DNA from: Sphingobium sp.
GTDB lineage: Bacteria; Pseudomonadota; Alphaproteobacteria; Sphingomonadales; Sphingomonadaceae
Assembly: GCA_017744605.1 (NCBI GenBank)
Contig: JAGIAZ010000004.1
Location: 62,001-126,000, forward strand
Length of the DNA stretch: 64,000 nt
Reading direction: 5' to 3'
Position 1 is the first letter of the stretch, and the number at the start of each line of letters is the position of its first letter. Below the pieces are notes generated by a model. That model was given only the letters and a program-made list of their open reading frames with translations, did not search any database and was not told the origin of the DNA. Below are positions 16,587 through 26,372 of the stretch, piece by piece. Both the position numbers and the translations under genes were made by a program.

Positions 16587-17530
16587 GAGCGCTCGCCCTT
16601 GCGCGCCGCGCTGCCCTCGGCGACGCGGGTGATACGGACGATCTGCTGTTTCTTCGTGCCGAGCCGCAGTTCCGCTTTGTCGAAGATGCGATCGACGACA
16701 TAGAAGCGTCCGCGCACCCGGTAGTTGACCAGCTCGGCCTCGCCGGTCGGACCGATGACGAAAAGCGGCGGCGCCTCGCCGACCGCGATGCTCGCGGCAA
16801 ACTCCACGAAGGTCTGCCGCCCGTCGTCGAATGCGCGCAGCGGCCGCCACGCCGGGCTGTCGCCGCTCAGCCTGTAGTTGAAATGCAGACTGTCGATCGA
16901 AAGGCCTTCGGCGACCGGTGCCGCCGCCGCGCTCTGCTCGGCGGCGCGGCGCAGCGCGATCAGCTGGTCCGCCGGATAGGTCCAGGACAAGGCGGCCATC
17001 GCGGTGCGCGATGTCGCCGTCAGCTGGAGATGATAGCTGCGGCGATCGGTGGTGACGACTAGATTGGTGGCGAGGCCGGCTGCGAACGGCTTCACCAGGA
17101 TGTGCGTGCGCTTGTCCGTGCCAGCGCCGCTGGTCGTGTCGCCGATAACCCAGCGCACCGTGTCGCCGGCCGCGACGGCGATGAGGGTCTCACCGGGCTG
17201 CAAGGCAAGGTCGGTGACCGCACCCGGCGCGGTGTAGACCTGATAAATGGCACCATCGCTAAAGGGATAGACCTGCACCGCATTCACGAAGGCCTGGGCC
17301 TGCGGCTCCTGCGTCGCCGCGCGATTGGCCGCCGCAACGCGGGCGACATTGGGACTGATCGGCTTTCGGGGATGGGCACGGCGGATCGAAGGCTTGGCAG
17401 GCGGCGTCGCGACTGGTGCTGCCGTCGCGGTCGGCGTGGGCTTTGGGGTGGATGGCGGCAGCGCAACATTCTGGGCCGAGGCGGGCGTTATGCTGAGGGC
17501 GAGCGCCGATGCGGCGAGGACGAACTTCAT
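16583..17530 (-). CDS. trbG: TrbG/VirB9-like conjugation protein
   Basis: 315 residues. A signal peptide (MKFVLAASALALSITPASAQ) precedes a Pro/Ala-rich stretch and the CagX/VirB9 domain (YPFSDGAIYQVYTAPG, LQPGETL, then the C-terminal LVNYRVRGRFYVVDRIFDKAELRLG). It is a periplasmic/outer-membrane component of the mating channel. Overlaps trbF by ATGA upstream and trbI downstream. Confidence 0.94.
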   Translation of the reverse strand: MKFVLAASALALSITPASAQNVALPPSTPKPTPTATAAPVATPPAKPSIRRAHPRKPISPNVARVAAANRAATQEPQAQAFVNAVQVYPFSDGAIYQVYTAPGAVTDLALQPGETLIAVAAGDTVRWVIGDTTSGAGTDKRTHILVKPFAAGLATNLVVTTDRRSYHLQLTATSRTAMAALSWTYPADQLIALRRAAEQSAAAAPVAEGLSIDSLHFNYRLSGDSPAWRPLRAFDDGRQTFVEFAASIAVGEAPPLFVIGPTGEAELVNYRVRGRFYVVDRIFDKAELRLGTKKQQIVRITRVAEGSAARKGERS

Positions 17531-18339
17531 GGACGGGCCTCCGGATTGGGCTGCACCGGGGCAGCGAGATTGGGATCGAGGGGCGAACCGAGCGGCACAT
17601 TGGCCGGAACGGTCGGTGCAGGCCCGGGCGCCGGGGGCGCCTTCGGCGGTGTCGGCGGATCGAGCTCGCGGCTCCAGTCGACCGCATCGACATAGACGCC
17701 GAGCGGATTCCGGCGGAGCGTGTCGGCGTCGCTCGGCGGCTTAAGCACGACCGTCAGGATCGCGGTCCAGCGCGATGTGCCGATCTCGTTGCCGCGCTCA
17801 TAGGCGGTCTCGGTCCACTTAACCTGGAACGAGCGGTCGGATGCGCGGATCACGCTGGTCACCTGCACCGATACCGTCCGTTCGCCGATGTTGGCGAAGG
17901 GATCGGCGCCGCGCGCATAATCCCCCAGAAACTGACTGCCGCGCTTGGTCGTGAAGTCGTAGGCCTCGAGCCAGTCCTGTCGCACCAGCACCGGATCGAG
18001 CGAGCGACCGCGGACATTCGCGATGAAGCGCGAGAGGTGCCAGGCGATCTGCGGATCGGTCGGATGGTAGCCGGCCTCGGCTTCGGACACGGCCCGAGGC
18101 TCGCCCAGCCGGTCGACCTCGACGACATAGGGCGTCACCCGGCTCTGCATCGATTGATAGACGAGCCCGCCTGACAGGCCGGTCGTCAACGCGAGGCATC
18201 CGAACGCCATCAGCCGCCAGTTGCGCGCCTGCACGCGAGCCGAGCCGATGCGCTCGTCCCAAAGCTGGCCGGCACGCTGGTAGGGTGTTTCCGGCTCGGG
18301 GGTTCGTCCATAGCGCTGGACGGCGCGCTTGAAGATCAT
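17527..18339 (-). CDS. trbF: TrbF/VirB8-like inner-membrane conjugation protein
   Basis: 270 residues from the ATG that overlaps the trbL stop (TGATG). A short cytoplasmic N-terminus with YGRTPEPETPYQRA, one membrane helix (residues ~45-65) and a periplasmic NTF2-like VirB8 domain are evident. The C-terminal ~50 residues are a Pro-rich tail. VirB8-type proteins nucleate channel assembly. Confidence 0.93.
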   Translation of the reverse strand: MIFKRAVQRYGRTPEPETPYQRAGQLWDERIGSARVQARNWRLMAFGCLALTTGLSGGLVYQSMQSRVTPYVVEVDRLGEPRAVSEAEAGYHPTDPQIAWHLSRFIANVRGRSLDPVLVRQDWLEAYDFTTKRGSQFLGDYARGADPFANIGERTVSVQVTSVIRASDRSFQVKWTETAYERGNEIGTSRWTAILTVVLKPPSDADTLRRNPLGVYVDAVDWSRELDPPTPPKAPPAPGPAPTVPANVPLGSPLDPNLAAPVQPNPEARP

Positions 18340-19640
18340 CAATCGTCCCTTTCCTTGATGTCGGGGGTTGCGGAGGCGCCGCCGGACTCGCCCTGTTGAA
18401 GCGTATGCAGCGCGATCTGGCGGTGATGGCGGGCGGTCTGCTGGCCACGCATGGCGCGCGCCCATCCCGGCGCGCCGTCGTCGCTGGCGGCCCCGGATGC
18501 GGCGTCGTGGCCGGTGCGATTGAGCGCGTTCCATGCGGCGGCGCGGCCCTGGGATGCGGCTTCGCCAAGGCCGAGCGCGCTGGACGCGCGGTCGCGTGCC
18601 GCATTGCCGGCAGCACGGGCCACACCGCCAAGTCCGGCGGACATGGTCGACGCCGCGGCAGTTTCTTTGCCAAGCGTGTAGGCTGTCGATGCTGCGGACC
18701 CCATGGCGGTGCCCGCGCGGACGGCACCAAGCGCGGCACCGCCGAGCATGCGGGCGCCGCCTACCGCCGCGCCGCCGGCGAGCATGGTGACGCCGGCCGC
18801 GCCGACGGCCGTTCCCACGGCCGCGCCCGCGCCGAGCTGCGGTGCGCCTGCAACCAGGCCAGACGCGATGCCGGGTCCGAAGATGCCGAGACCGAAGATC
18901 GTCAGGCTCGCCAGCATCAGGCTCATTGCCTGCCCGATGTCGGGTTCCTGGCCCTGCAGCGCGGTCGTGAACTCGGTGAAGAAATTGGCGCCGATGCCGA
19001 CGATGACGGCGAGCACCATGACCTTGATGCCCGACGAGACGACGTTGCCTAGCACGCGCTCGGCGAGGAAGCTGGTGCGGTTCCACAGCGCGAAGGGTAC
19101 GAGGATGAAGCCGGCCAGCGAGGTCAGCTTGAACTCGATGATCGTCACGAACATCTGCACGGCGAGGATGAAGAAGGTGATGATGACGATCGCCCAGGCA
19201 AACAGCAGCACCGCGATCGTCAGGAAATTGTCGAAGAAGGTCGTGAACCCCATCAGTTGCGAGACCTGCTCGAGCAGCGGCCAGGCCGCCGAGAAGCCGG
19301 TGCCGGCGAGGCGACCAGGCTTGAGGAGATCGTCGGCCGACAGCGTCCCGCCACCAGCTGTAAGCCCGGCCTGCGCGAACGAGCGGAAGATGATGTCGGC
19401 GAGCGCCTGGAAGCTGTTCAGGATGAATGCGAAGGCGCCGACATAGAGGATTTTCTTGAGGAACCGGCCGATGACATTGTCTTCACCGCCCATCGCCCAG
19501 AACAGGCCGGCAAGCGTGATGTCGATCCCGATCAGCGTGACGGTCAGGAAGTGGACGTCGCCGCCAAGGAGGCCAAACCCGCTGTCGATGTAGCGGATGA
19601 AGGCCTGCATGAAGCGGTCGATGACGTTGAGGTCGTTCAC
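18339..19640 (-). CDS. trbL: TrbL/VirB6-like polytopic conjugation protein
   Basis: 433 residues. Six or so membrane segments fill residues 15-265, with the family signature DSGFGLLGGDVHFL near the N-terminus and GRFLKKILYVGAFAF. The long C-terminal tail is Ala/Gly-rich and probably disordered. It forms part of the inner-membrane pore. 131 bases without a clear gene separate it from trbJ; a trbK-like lipoprotein often found there is not recognisable. Confidence 0.92.
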   Translation of the reverse strand: MNDLNVIDRFMQAFIRYIDSGFGLLGGDVHFLTVTLIGIDITLAGLFWAMGGEDNVIGRFLKKILYVGAFAFILNSFQALADIIFRSFAQAGLTAGGGTLSADDLLKPGRLAGTGFSAAWPLLEQVSQLMGFTTFFDNFLTIAVLLFAWAIVIITFFILAVQMFVTIIEFKLTSLAGFILVPFALWNRTSFLAERVLGNVVSSGIKVMVLAVIVGIGANFFTEFTTALQGQEPDIGQAMSLMLASLTIFGLGIFGPGIASGLVAGAPQLGAGAAVGTAVGAAGVTMLAGGAAVGGARMLGGAALGAVRAGTAMGSAASTAYTLGKETAAASTMSAGLGGVARAAGNAARDRASSALGLGEAASQGRAAAWNALNRTGHDAASGAASDDGAPGWARAMRGQQTARHHRQIALHTLQQGESGGASATPDIKERDD

Positions 19641-19771
19641 GTGGCCGATGTCCTCACAAAGGTGTCCTCACAAGGATGAAGGATGCCGCGAGGCGGGACC
19701 GGGGGAGCGAAGCCCCGCCCCGCGGCGGACGACGACGGGAGGCGGTGCCGCCGTCGCCCCGACCGTCGGCG

Positions 19772-20527
19772 CTACTGGCCAAGGGGCAATGGCGTGTAGG
19801 CCGAGCCGGAACCGAGGAACTTCTTGGTTGCGGCGCGAGCATCGATCTCGGCCTGCGCCCGGCGCGCCTGCTCGATCGTCTCGGCACGATATTGCGCGGC
19901 CATCATGTTCTGGATCTGGAATTGCTGCTTGGCGGTCAGGGCGAGCAATTGGTTGGTCGCCTGCTGCGCCTGCAGCGCGCCCTCGGCGCCCTGGCTCTTG
20001 GCGATGATCGCCGCGAGGGTCTGGGCGTCGGCGGCGACGTTCTCGACGACCTGCGCCTGCACGGTCATGGTCTGCTGGTAGGCGGACATGGCCGTGTCGA
20101 GCCGGGCGCGGGCGGCGATCACCTGATCGTTGGTCCGCAAGGCCTCGCTGAAGCTCTGCGGGAACATCTGCTTGAACTGCTGATCGAGGCCCGACACCTG
20201 GAAACGAATGCCCTGTGCCTGACCCATCAGCCGATCGATCTGCTGGAGAGTCTGGGTGATCGCCTGGAGCTCGGGGAAGTCGATCCGCGTCAGGTTCTTC
20301 GCCTGATTGATCAGCATGTTCGCCTCGTTCTGAAGCGACTGGATTTGATTGTTGATTTGCTGGAGCGTCCGCGCAGCGGTCAGCAGGTTCTGACTATAGT
20401 TGCTGGGGTCGAAGACGACGATCGCCTGCGCCGGTGTCGACGACACGGCGAGGCCGGTGACGAGGGAAGCCGTTGCGCTGAGGCTCAGCGCGCCTGCGAT
20501 CAAGGACTTGCGGGTGAGGAAACGCAT
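19772..20527 (-). CDS. trbJ: TrbJ/VirB5-like conjugation protein
   Basis: 251 residues from the MRFLTRKS start. A signal peptide ends in STPAQA, followed by IVVFDPSNYSQNLLTAARTL, the TrbJ hallmark, and long helical Gln-rich segments. It is a periplasmic, pilus-associated protein; in RP4 it also takes part in entry exclusion. An in-frame upstream extension exists but overlaps trbE. Four bases separate its start from the trbE stop. Confidence 0.93.
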   Translation of the reverse strand: MRFLTRKSLIAGALSLSATASLVTGLAVSSTPAQAIVVFDPSNYSQNLLTAARTLQQINNQIQSLQNEANMLINQAKNLTRIDFPELQAITQTLQQIDRLMGQAQGIRFQVSGLDQQFKQMFPQSFSEALRTNDQVIAARARLDTAMSAYQQTMTVQAQVVENVAADAQTLAAIIAKSQGAEGALQAQQATNQLLALTAKQQFQIQNMMAAQYRAETIEQARRAQAEIDARAATKKFLGSGSAYTPLPLGQ

Positions 20528-20531
20528 CACA

Positions 20532-22970
20532 TTACTCCTTTGCTTGGGGGGCGGGGAAATTGGCGAGAAGGTCGGCGGCCCATTCGAGGCCGGCACAAGC
20601 GAGGAAGCGCGGGGCGAAGTCCGATAGGCCGCCCTCGGCAATCATCGCGTCGATCCGCGCCTGCGCGGCCGGATCGGACGCGCCGCACAGGGCGAGCGAA
20701 ACTGGCCCAAGGCCCAGCTCGAACAGCCGATTGCCGCGCGCCGATTGGAGATAATATTGCCGCTTGGGGATCGCGCGGCTGACCAGCTCGATCTGGCGAT
20801 CGTTGAGGCCGAAGCGTTCATAGGCCTCGCGGCTCTGCGGCTCGATCGCCCGGTCGTTGGGCAGCAATATGCGCTGCGGACAGCTCTCGATGATTGCCGG
20901 TGCAATGCTGCTCGATGCGATGTCGGCCAGGCTCTGGGTCGCGAACAGGACCGCGACGTTCTTCTTGCGCAGCACCTTCAGCCATTCGCGGATGCGCGCA
21001 GCGAAGAGAGGGTGGTCGAGAAAGATCCATGCCTCGTCGAGCACCAGCAGGGTTGGCCGCCCGTCGAACCGCTCCTCCAGCCGGTGGAAGAGATAGGTCA
21101 GCACCGGCGCGACGACCCCGGCCTGGCCCATCAGCGCCTCGGTCTCGAAGCACTGGACGTCAGCAAATGCGAACTGCTGCTCGGCCGCATCGAGCAGCCG
21201 GCCATAGGGGCCGTCGAGCGTGTAGGCGCCAAGTGCAGTGCGAAGCGCGTTCGACTGAAGGAGCAACGTGAGCCCGGTCAGCGTGCGTTCTTCGGGCGGC
21301 GCCGACGCAAGGCTGCCGAGTGCGGACCAAACCGCGTCCTTGACCTCTGGCGTGACGGTCACCTTCTCGTGCGCCAGCAATGCGGCGATCCATTCCGCCG
21401 CCCAGCTACGCTCTGTTGCATCGTCGATCCGGCGCAGTGGCTGGAACGCCAGAGTCTCGCCGGCATCCGCGCCGAGCCCGAGTGCGTGGTGTGCGCCGCC
21501 CATCGCCAGGACGGCGGCGCGTGCCGAGAACCCCTTGTCGAAGATATAGACCTGGCTGTCGGCGTAGCGCCGGAACTGGAGCGCGATCAGTGCAAGCAGG
21601 ACGGACTTGCCGGCGCCGGTCGGTCCGACCACCAGCATGTGTCCGACGTCGCCGACGTGGGTAGAGAGGCGGAACGGCGTCGATCCCGCGGTGCTGGCCT
21701 GCAGCAACGGCGGTCCCCCGAGATGGGCATTGCGCGCCGACCCGGCCCAGACCGATGACAGCGGCATCAGGTGCGCAAGGTTCAGCGTATGGACCAGCGG
21801 TTGGCGGACATTGGCGTAGGTCTGGCCGGGCAGCGACGACAGCCACGCCTCGACCGCGTTGACGCCCTCGCGGATGGTCGTGAATCCGAGCCCATTGACG
21901 ATCCGCTCGACCTGCCGGACCTTGTCCTCGACCCGGTTGCGATCCTCATCGGTGACGGTAATCGTCGTGGTCAGGTAGCCGAACCCGACATGGTCGCCGC
22001 CGAGCACCTGCAGCGCCAGGTCGGCATCGACCACCTTGTTGTCGGCGTCGGTATCCAGCAACTGCGATGGCTGGTTGTACATGATCTCGCGCAGCAGCGC
22101 GGTGATCGACTTGCGCTTGTTGAACCACTGGCGGCGCAGCTTTGTCAGCGCCTTGGTCGCATCGCTCTTGCCGAGAGCGATGAAACGCGTGACCCAGCGA
22201 TAGTCGAAATCCTGGTGATTGAGCGCGTCGAGGATACCGGGCCGGCTCGTGCTCGGGAAGCCGAGCACGGTCAGCGTCCGGATGTGTGCATCACCGAGCC
22301 GAGGTTCCAGCCCGCCAGTGAGCGGCGTGTCGGCGAGCAATGCGTCGAGATAGATCGGCGTTTCCGGGACCGCGACCCGATGCGGCCGGGTCGAGATCGC
22401 GGCGTGCAGGAAGGTAAGCGTCTCGCCATCGTCGAGCGCGCGAACCTCGGGCATGAAGCTGGCAAAGAGATCGAGCGCGCGATCGCTCTCGGCGATGAAG
22501 CTGGCGAGCGCGCTGTGCCAGTCGCGACCCCTGTCGGCGTCCGGGCGCTCGACCAGCGATCGTCCCGCGGCCTCGGCATTGTCCGGCGTGGGCAGCCAGG
22601 TCAGGGTGAGATGATAGTGACTCTCGAAGTGGTCGCCTTCGCTCAAGAAATTTGCGCGGCGCTCCTGATCGACCAGCCAGGACGCGGCGTCGGGAAAGCT
22701 GCTGTCGGGATAAGCCGTTGCCTCGCGCCGTTCCGCCTCGAAGAACAATGCCCAGCCGCTGCCGAACCGCTTCAACACATTGTTCGCCCGCGCGCAGGCT
22801 GAGATCAGCTCGCCTTCGGTGGCGGATTCGAGATCGGGCCCCCGGAATCGGAGGGTGCGCTGAAAGCTGCCGTCCTTGTTCAACACGACACCCGGCGCGA
22901 TCAGCGCCGCCCAGGGGAGATGATCCGCGAGCCGGTCAGCCCGGCGGCGATATTCAGCGAGGTTCAGCAC
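20532..22970 (-). CDS. trbE: TrbE/VirB4-like conjugation ATPase
   Basis: 812 residues from the GTG (VLNLAEYRRRADRL) that overlaps the trbD end by seven bases; no ATG is nearby in frame. The CagE/VirB4 N-terminal domain spans about 1-400. Walker A is GPTGAGKS at 449-456, and the Walker B-like LLVLDEAWIF lies near 645, followed by KKNVAVLFATQSLADI. It is the large ATPase that powers pilus assembly and channel function. No missing motifs seen. Confidence 0.95.
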   Translation of the reverse strand: MLNLAEYRRRADRLADHLPWAALIAPGVVLNKDGSFQRTLRFRGPDLESATEGELISACARANNVLKRFGSGWALFFEAERREATAYPDSSFPDAASWLVDQERRANFLSEGDHFESHYHLTLTWLPTPDNAEAAGRSLVERPDADRGRDWHSALASFIAESDRALDLFASFMPEVRALDDGETLTFLHAAISTRPHRVAVPETPIYLDALLADTPLTGGLEPRLGDAHIRTLTVLGFPSTSRPGILDALNHQDFDYRWVTRFIALGKSDATKALTKLRRQWFNKRKSITALLREIMYNQPSQLLDTDADNKVVDADLALQVLGGDHVGFGYLTTTITVTDEDRNRVEDKVRQVERIVNGLGFTTIREGVNAVEAWLSSLPGQTYANVRQPLVHTLNLAHLMPLSSVWAGSARNAHLGGPPLLQASTAGSTPFRLSTHVGDVGHMLVVGPTGAGKSVLLALIALQFRRYADSQVYIFDKGFSARAAVLAMGGAHHALGLGADAGETLAFQPLRRIDDATERSWAAEWIAALLAHEKVTVTPEVKDAVWSALGSLASAPPEERTLTGLTLLLQSNALRTALGAYTLDGPYGRLLDAAEQQFAFADVQCFETEALMGQAGVVAPVLTYLFHRLEERFDGRPTLLVLDEAWIFLDHPLFAARIREWLKVLRKKNVAVLFATQSLADIASSSIAPAIIESCPQRILLPNDRAIEPQSREAYERFGLNDRQIELVSRAIPKRQYYLQSARGNRLFELGLGPVSLALCGASDPAAQARIDAMIAEGGLSDFAPRFLACAGLEWAADLLANFPAPQAKE

Positions 22971-23248
22971 GCGAGATAGCCCTTCTGGCGGAGGTGGCGG
23001 ATGAGGACCGGCGCGAAGTCCGGATCGCGGCGTGCTGCAAAGACGGCGATGCTGTGCCCGACCGCCCACAATACGAGACCGGCCAGCCACTGCTGGAGGC
23101 CGAGCCCGACCGCGGCTGCGATCGTGCCGTTGACGATCGCCAGCCCGCGCGGCGCGCCGCCGAGCAGGATCGGCGACCCGAGGCTCCCGTGGATGGGAGC
23201 CTCGAAGCCCTCGATGTGTTGGCCGCTGTAGGTGTTGGGGCCGATCAC
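22964..23248 (-). CDS. trbD: TrbD/VirB3-like conjugation protein
   Basis: 94 residues from the GTG that overlaps the trbC stop (GTGA). Two adjacent hydrophobic segments (about 33-75) are preceded by a polar start containing GFEAPIHGSLGSPILLGGAPR, the TrbD/VirB3 signature. It is a small inner-membrane partner of TrbE. Confidence 0.9.
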   Translation of the reverse strand: MIGPNTYSGQHIEGFEAPIHGSLGSPILLGGAPRGLAIVNGTIAAAVGLGLQQWLAGLVLWAVGHSIAVFAARRDPDFAPVLIRHLRQKGYLAC

Positions 23249-23586
23249 GAAATCAGCGCCCCGCCGCCGAAGCTGAAGAAGCTGAGGAAGAAGCTCGATG
23301 CGGCGAACGCGATCGACAGGCCGAACACGATCTGGATCAGCCGGCGGAATCCGCCGCTGCTCTCGCCGAACGCCAGCGTGAGCCCGGTCGTGATGATAAC
23401 GATCACGGCGACGATCTTGGCGACCGGCCCTTGAACTGATTCCAGCACCTGCTGGAGCGGTTGCTCCCAGGGCATGCCCGAGCCGGCTGCCTGGGCAGTG
23501 GTTGTGATGGCAAGGCTCAGGCCGATGACGGCGCCGACGAAACGGCAAGATCCGCGCGACGGAATTCGGGCAAGCTGCATGGTCAT
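23245..23586 (-). CDS. trbC: TrbC/VirB2-like pilin
   Basis: 113 residues. A long signal peptide ends near TTAQA, then a short polar loop and two hydrophobic helices separated by FGESSGGFRRL, as in VirB2/TrbC pilins. In RP4-type systems the TraF peptidase processes this protein; a TraF-like gene is present at 39.7 kb. It overlaps the trbB stop by ATGA; a second ATG two codons later is an equally good start. Confidence 0.92.
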   Translation of the reverse strand: MTMQLARIPSRGSCRFVGAVIGLSLAITTTAQAAGSGMPWEQPLQQVLESVQGPVAKIVAVIVIITTGLTLAFGESSGGFRRLIQIVFGLSIAFAASSFFLSFFSFGGGALIS

Positions 23587-24572
23587 TCTCCTTGAGGTTT
23601 GGCGGGGTTGAGAAGGTCGGCGAGCGCGTAGGTGCCGGTGTCGGGATCGAGCCCGGCGACGCGCGTGATGCTGGCGATGCGGCGCTGGAGGCCGCGGCCG
23701 GAAATGAAGACGATGATGTCGATGGCCTCGGCGATCAGTCGGCGCGGCACGGTGACGACGGCCTCCTGGACCAGTCCCTCGATCCGGTAGAGCGCGGACA
23801 TCGCACTGTTGGCGTGGACGGTGGCGATGCCGCCGGGGTGCCCGGTGTTCCAGGCCTTGAGCATGTCCAATGCTTCGGGACCCCGGACCTCGCCGACAAT
23901 GATGCGGTCGGGGCGCAGGCGCAGCGTCGAGCGGACCAAGTCGGCCATCGTCACGATGCCCGGGCGCGTGCGGAGCGCGACGGTGTCCGCTGCCGGGCTC
24001 TGCAGCTCGCGGGTGTCCTCGATCAGGATGATGCGTTCGTCGACCCAGGCCATTTCAGCGAGCAACGCGTTGGCGAGGGTCGTCTTGCCCGAACTCGTGC
24101 CGCCGGCGACGAGGATGTTGTAGCGCTGGGTGACGCAGGCTTTCAGTCGATCAGCCGCCGCCTGGCCCATGATCCCGTCGGCAACATAGTCGTCGAGGCT
24201 GTAGAGTCGCTCGGCCGGCTTGCGGAGCGAGAAGCAGGGGGCCGTCGATACCGGCGGCAGCACGCCTTCGAAGCGTTCACCGGCACGGCCTTCGGCATGC
24301 GGCGGCAGTTCCGCCGAGACGATCGGCGCGCTGTCATGGACCTCGGCACGCGCATGACTGGCGACGAGGCGGATGATCCGCTCGATCTGCTCCGGTGCGA
24401 TCCGGACTTCGGTATCGACGCGACCTTCGCCGAGAACGTCTACCCGCAGCGCCCCATCCGGATTGACCATGATCTCGACGACGCGGGGATCGCCGAGCGC
24501 CGCCGCGATCGCCGGCCCCATCGCCGTGCGCAGCATCGCCCGGCGGCGATCCTGGGAAAGCGGCGCGCTCAT
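23583..24572 (-). CDS. trbB: TrbB/VirB11-like secretion ATPase
   Basis: 329 residues. Walker A GGTSSGKTT lies at 157-165, followed by the Asp box (ILIEDTRELQ), the Walker B-like region (RIIVGEVRGPEALDMLKAWNTGHPGG) and the His box region (TVHANSA) of the VirB11/PilT superfamily. It is a hexameric cytoplasmic ATPase for the mating channel. Overlaps the CopG gene by ATGA. Confidence 0.95.
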   Translation of the reverse strand: MSAPLSQDRRRAMLRTAMGPAIAAALGDPRVVEIMVNPDGALRVDVLGEGRVDTEVRIAPEQIERIIRLVASHARAEVHDSAPIVSAELPPHAEGRAGERFEGVLPPVSTAPCFSLRKPAERLYSLDDYVADGIMGQAAADRLKACVTQRYNILVAGGTSSGKTTLANALLAEMAWVDERIILIEDTRELQSPAADTVALRTRPGIVTMADLVRSTLRLRPDRIIVGEVRGPEALDMLKAWNTGHPGGIATVHANSAMSALYRIEGLVQEAVVTVPRRLIAEAIDIIVFISGRGLQRRIASITRVAGLDPDTGTYALADLLNPAKPQGE

Positions 24573-24976
24573 CGATCCTGCTCCGTTGCTCCAAGCGTCC
24601 GCTTGCCCGCTGCAACCTGGCGGCCGACCTGCATGACGAAGGCTTCGAAGCGCTTGGCGGCGACCGCGCGGCCTGCCTGGTCATTTTCGGCAAGCGGTGC
24701 CTGGATCGACAGCTCGAAACGGATGAACAGCGCCAGCGTCTCGAGGATGACGTCTTCGTCACGCTCGATCCGCGACAGGGTCGTCGATATGCGATCGAGC
24801 CGCAGCCCGAAGCGATCGTCGAGTTCGGACGTGCCCCGGCGATTGAGCCAGGCAGTCATCGCATCGGCCAGAATGGCCGACTTGGACGCGCCGGGCTTCG
24901 CGGCGAGTGCCTCGAGCCGGTCGCTGAGCGGCTTGGCCAGGAAAAGCTGGTGGCGGACTTTCTCGACCATGATCAA
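24569..24976 (-). CDS. CopG-family ribbon-helix-helix protein of the tra operon
   Basis: 135 residues. Residues ~5-45 read as a ribbon-helix-helix DNA-binding domain (RHQLFLAKPLSDRLEALAAKPGASKSAIL), followed by a helical C-terminal part. A gene of this kind sits between traG and trbB in many alphaproteobacterial elements and is thought to act in relaxosome or operon control. Overlaps traG by four bases. Confidence 0.85.
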   Translation of the reverse strand: MIMVEKVRHQLFLAKPLSDRLEALAAKPGASKSAILADAMTAWLNRRGTSELDDRFGLRLDRISTTLSRIERDEDVILETLALFIRFELSIQAPLAENDQAGRAVAAKRFEAFVMQVGRQVAAGKRTLGATEQDR

Positions 24977-26136
24977 AAGTCCAGCTGAAGATCGTCGGGC
25001 CGCGCCGACCCGGAATCGATCGCGTAGACCGTGCGCGTGGCGGCCTGGGCCTGATCCATCGCACGCTTGTCGGCAGCGGTGTCGCTGTCATCCTCGCCAA
25101 GGCCGAGAACGTCCGCCGGCGTCAGATCGACTGGCGCGGCCTGGTCCACCTCATGTGCGGGATGACGAACCTGCTCGAGGCCACCGGTCGTTTCTTCGCG
25201 GGTCTCATCGGCCACAGTTCCAAGGCGTGCATCAATGCCGCGGACATGACCCTGCCAGTCGTCGGGGCGCGCCTTCGGCAAATCAGCGTAGGCCTCACCG
25301 CCGAGCGCCGGGGCGGCCAGAATGCGGGCCTTGAAGGTGCGATCCTCGTAATAGCGCAGCTTCTTCGCGCGGACCGGGGCATGGCCGGCGACAAAGACCA
25401 GTTCGTCGGTCGGCGGCAATTGCATGACCTCACCGGGCGTCAGCAGCGCGCGGGCGGTCTCCTGGCGGCTGACCATGACGTGCGCGAGCCAGGGTGCAAG
25501 CCGGTGTCCGGCATAGTTGCGCATGGCGCGTTGTTCGGTCGCGGTGCCCAACGCATCCGAAATACGCTTGGCAGTCCGCTCGTCGTTGGTCGCAAAGGCG
25601 ACGCGGACATGGCAGTTGTCGAGGATGGCGTTGTGTTCGCCATAGGCCTTCTCGATCTGGTTGAGGCTTTGGGCGATGAGGAAGGCGCGGACGCCGTAGC
25701 CGGCAAGGAAGGCCAGGCTGGTCTCGAAGAAATCGAGGCGGCCGAGGAAGACACCTCCATTGGAGAAGAGATCGGCGGCACCCGCTTCCCGAACCGATGC
25801 CCAGTGCGCCGACCCGTATGTGGTGACGTTTCGGCGCTGGCGCGCGCGCCAGAGCGAACCGGCCACTGCCGCGCCGCATCCCACGAAGCCGCTGGCACCG
25901 GCGATTGCACCTGCGCGATCGAAGACATGCGGCGCGTAGGCGTCAAAGTGATACCACCACAGGAAGATCGCCCAGGGCCGGTAGACAGGAATACCGTCGA
26001 TCAATGCCCAGGGTGAGCCGAGCTCAGGCTGGTAGGCGAGTGCGGCGGCCGCCCATTGCGTCGCGAACCAGATGCCCGCGAGGATGATCGCGAACACGAC
26101 GGCTATTTGGCCGATCAGGAGCTTGGTGGGTGTCAT
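24973..26136 (-). pseudogene. traG: TraG/VirD4-like coupling protein with internal deletion of the ATPase core
   Basis: 387 residues in one open frame, versus roughly 650 for intact TraG. The N-terminal membrane part (residues 1-130, two helices, GSAHWASVREAGAADLFSNGGVFLGR) is normal. It then jumps at LGR (131-133, bases 25746-25738) straight into LDFFETSLAFLAGYGVRAFLIAQSLNQIEKAYG, which in intact family members follows the Walker B region. The Walker A (P-loop) and Walker B segments are absent, about 270 residues in all. Both ends of the lost segment normally carry Leu-Gly-Arg, so recombination between short repeats is a likely cause. The C-terminal part looks intact. The ATG at 26136 follows GGAG; a GTG six codons upstream is possible. 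Coupling activity is probably lost. Confidence 0.85.
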
Positions 26137-26372
26137 GCGGGTCTCCGGCCGCACCGCGTCTGTCGGTAGGGCTCGAGCGCTAGGGTCGACCTTTCCGCCG
26201 ATTCTGGTCAGGCACTACCTAGGGACGTGAAGTGCATGTCAGGGGAATCTCGGCCCCCTCATCTCCCGATTTGGTCCGCTCCGGCGAAATCTACTTCGAT
26301 TTATCTTGCAGTGTCTGAGACCTAGAGATGTTATAGCTTCGGTGATCCGACCAGCATTCGATCAGGGGCTCG

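Noticed and set aside
18396-19052. Long plus-strand frames opposite trbL
   Set aside because: Shadow frames of the Ala/Gly-rich trbL tail; no independent start signals or known domains.
19641-19771. A trbK-like lipoprotein gene between trbJ and trbL
   Set aside because: The only frame there lacks a lipobox and signal peptide and is Arg/Pro-rich; nothing supports a gene.
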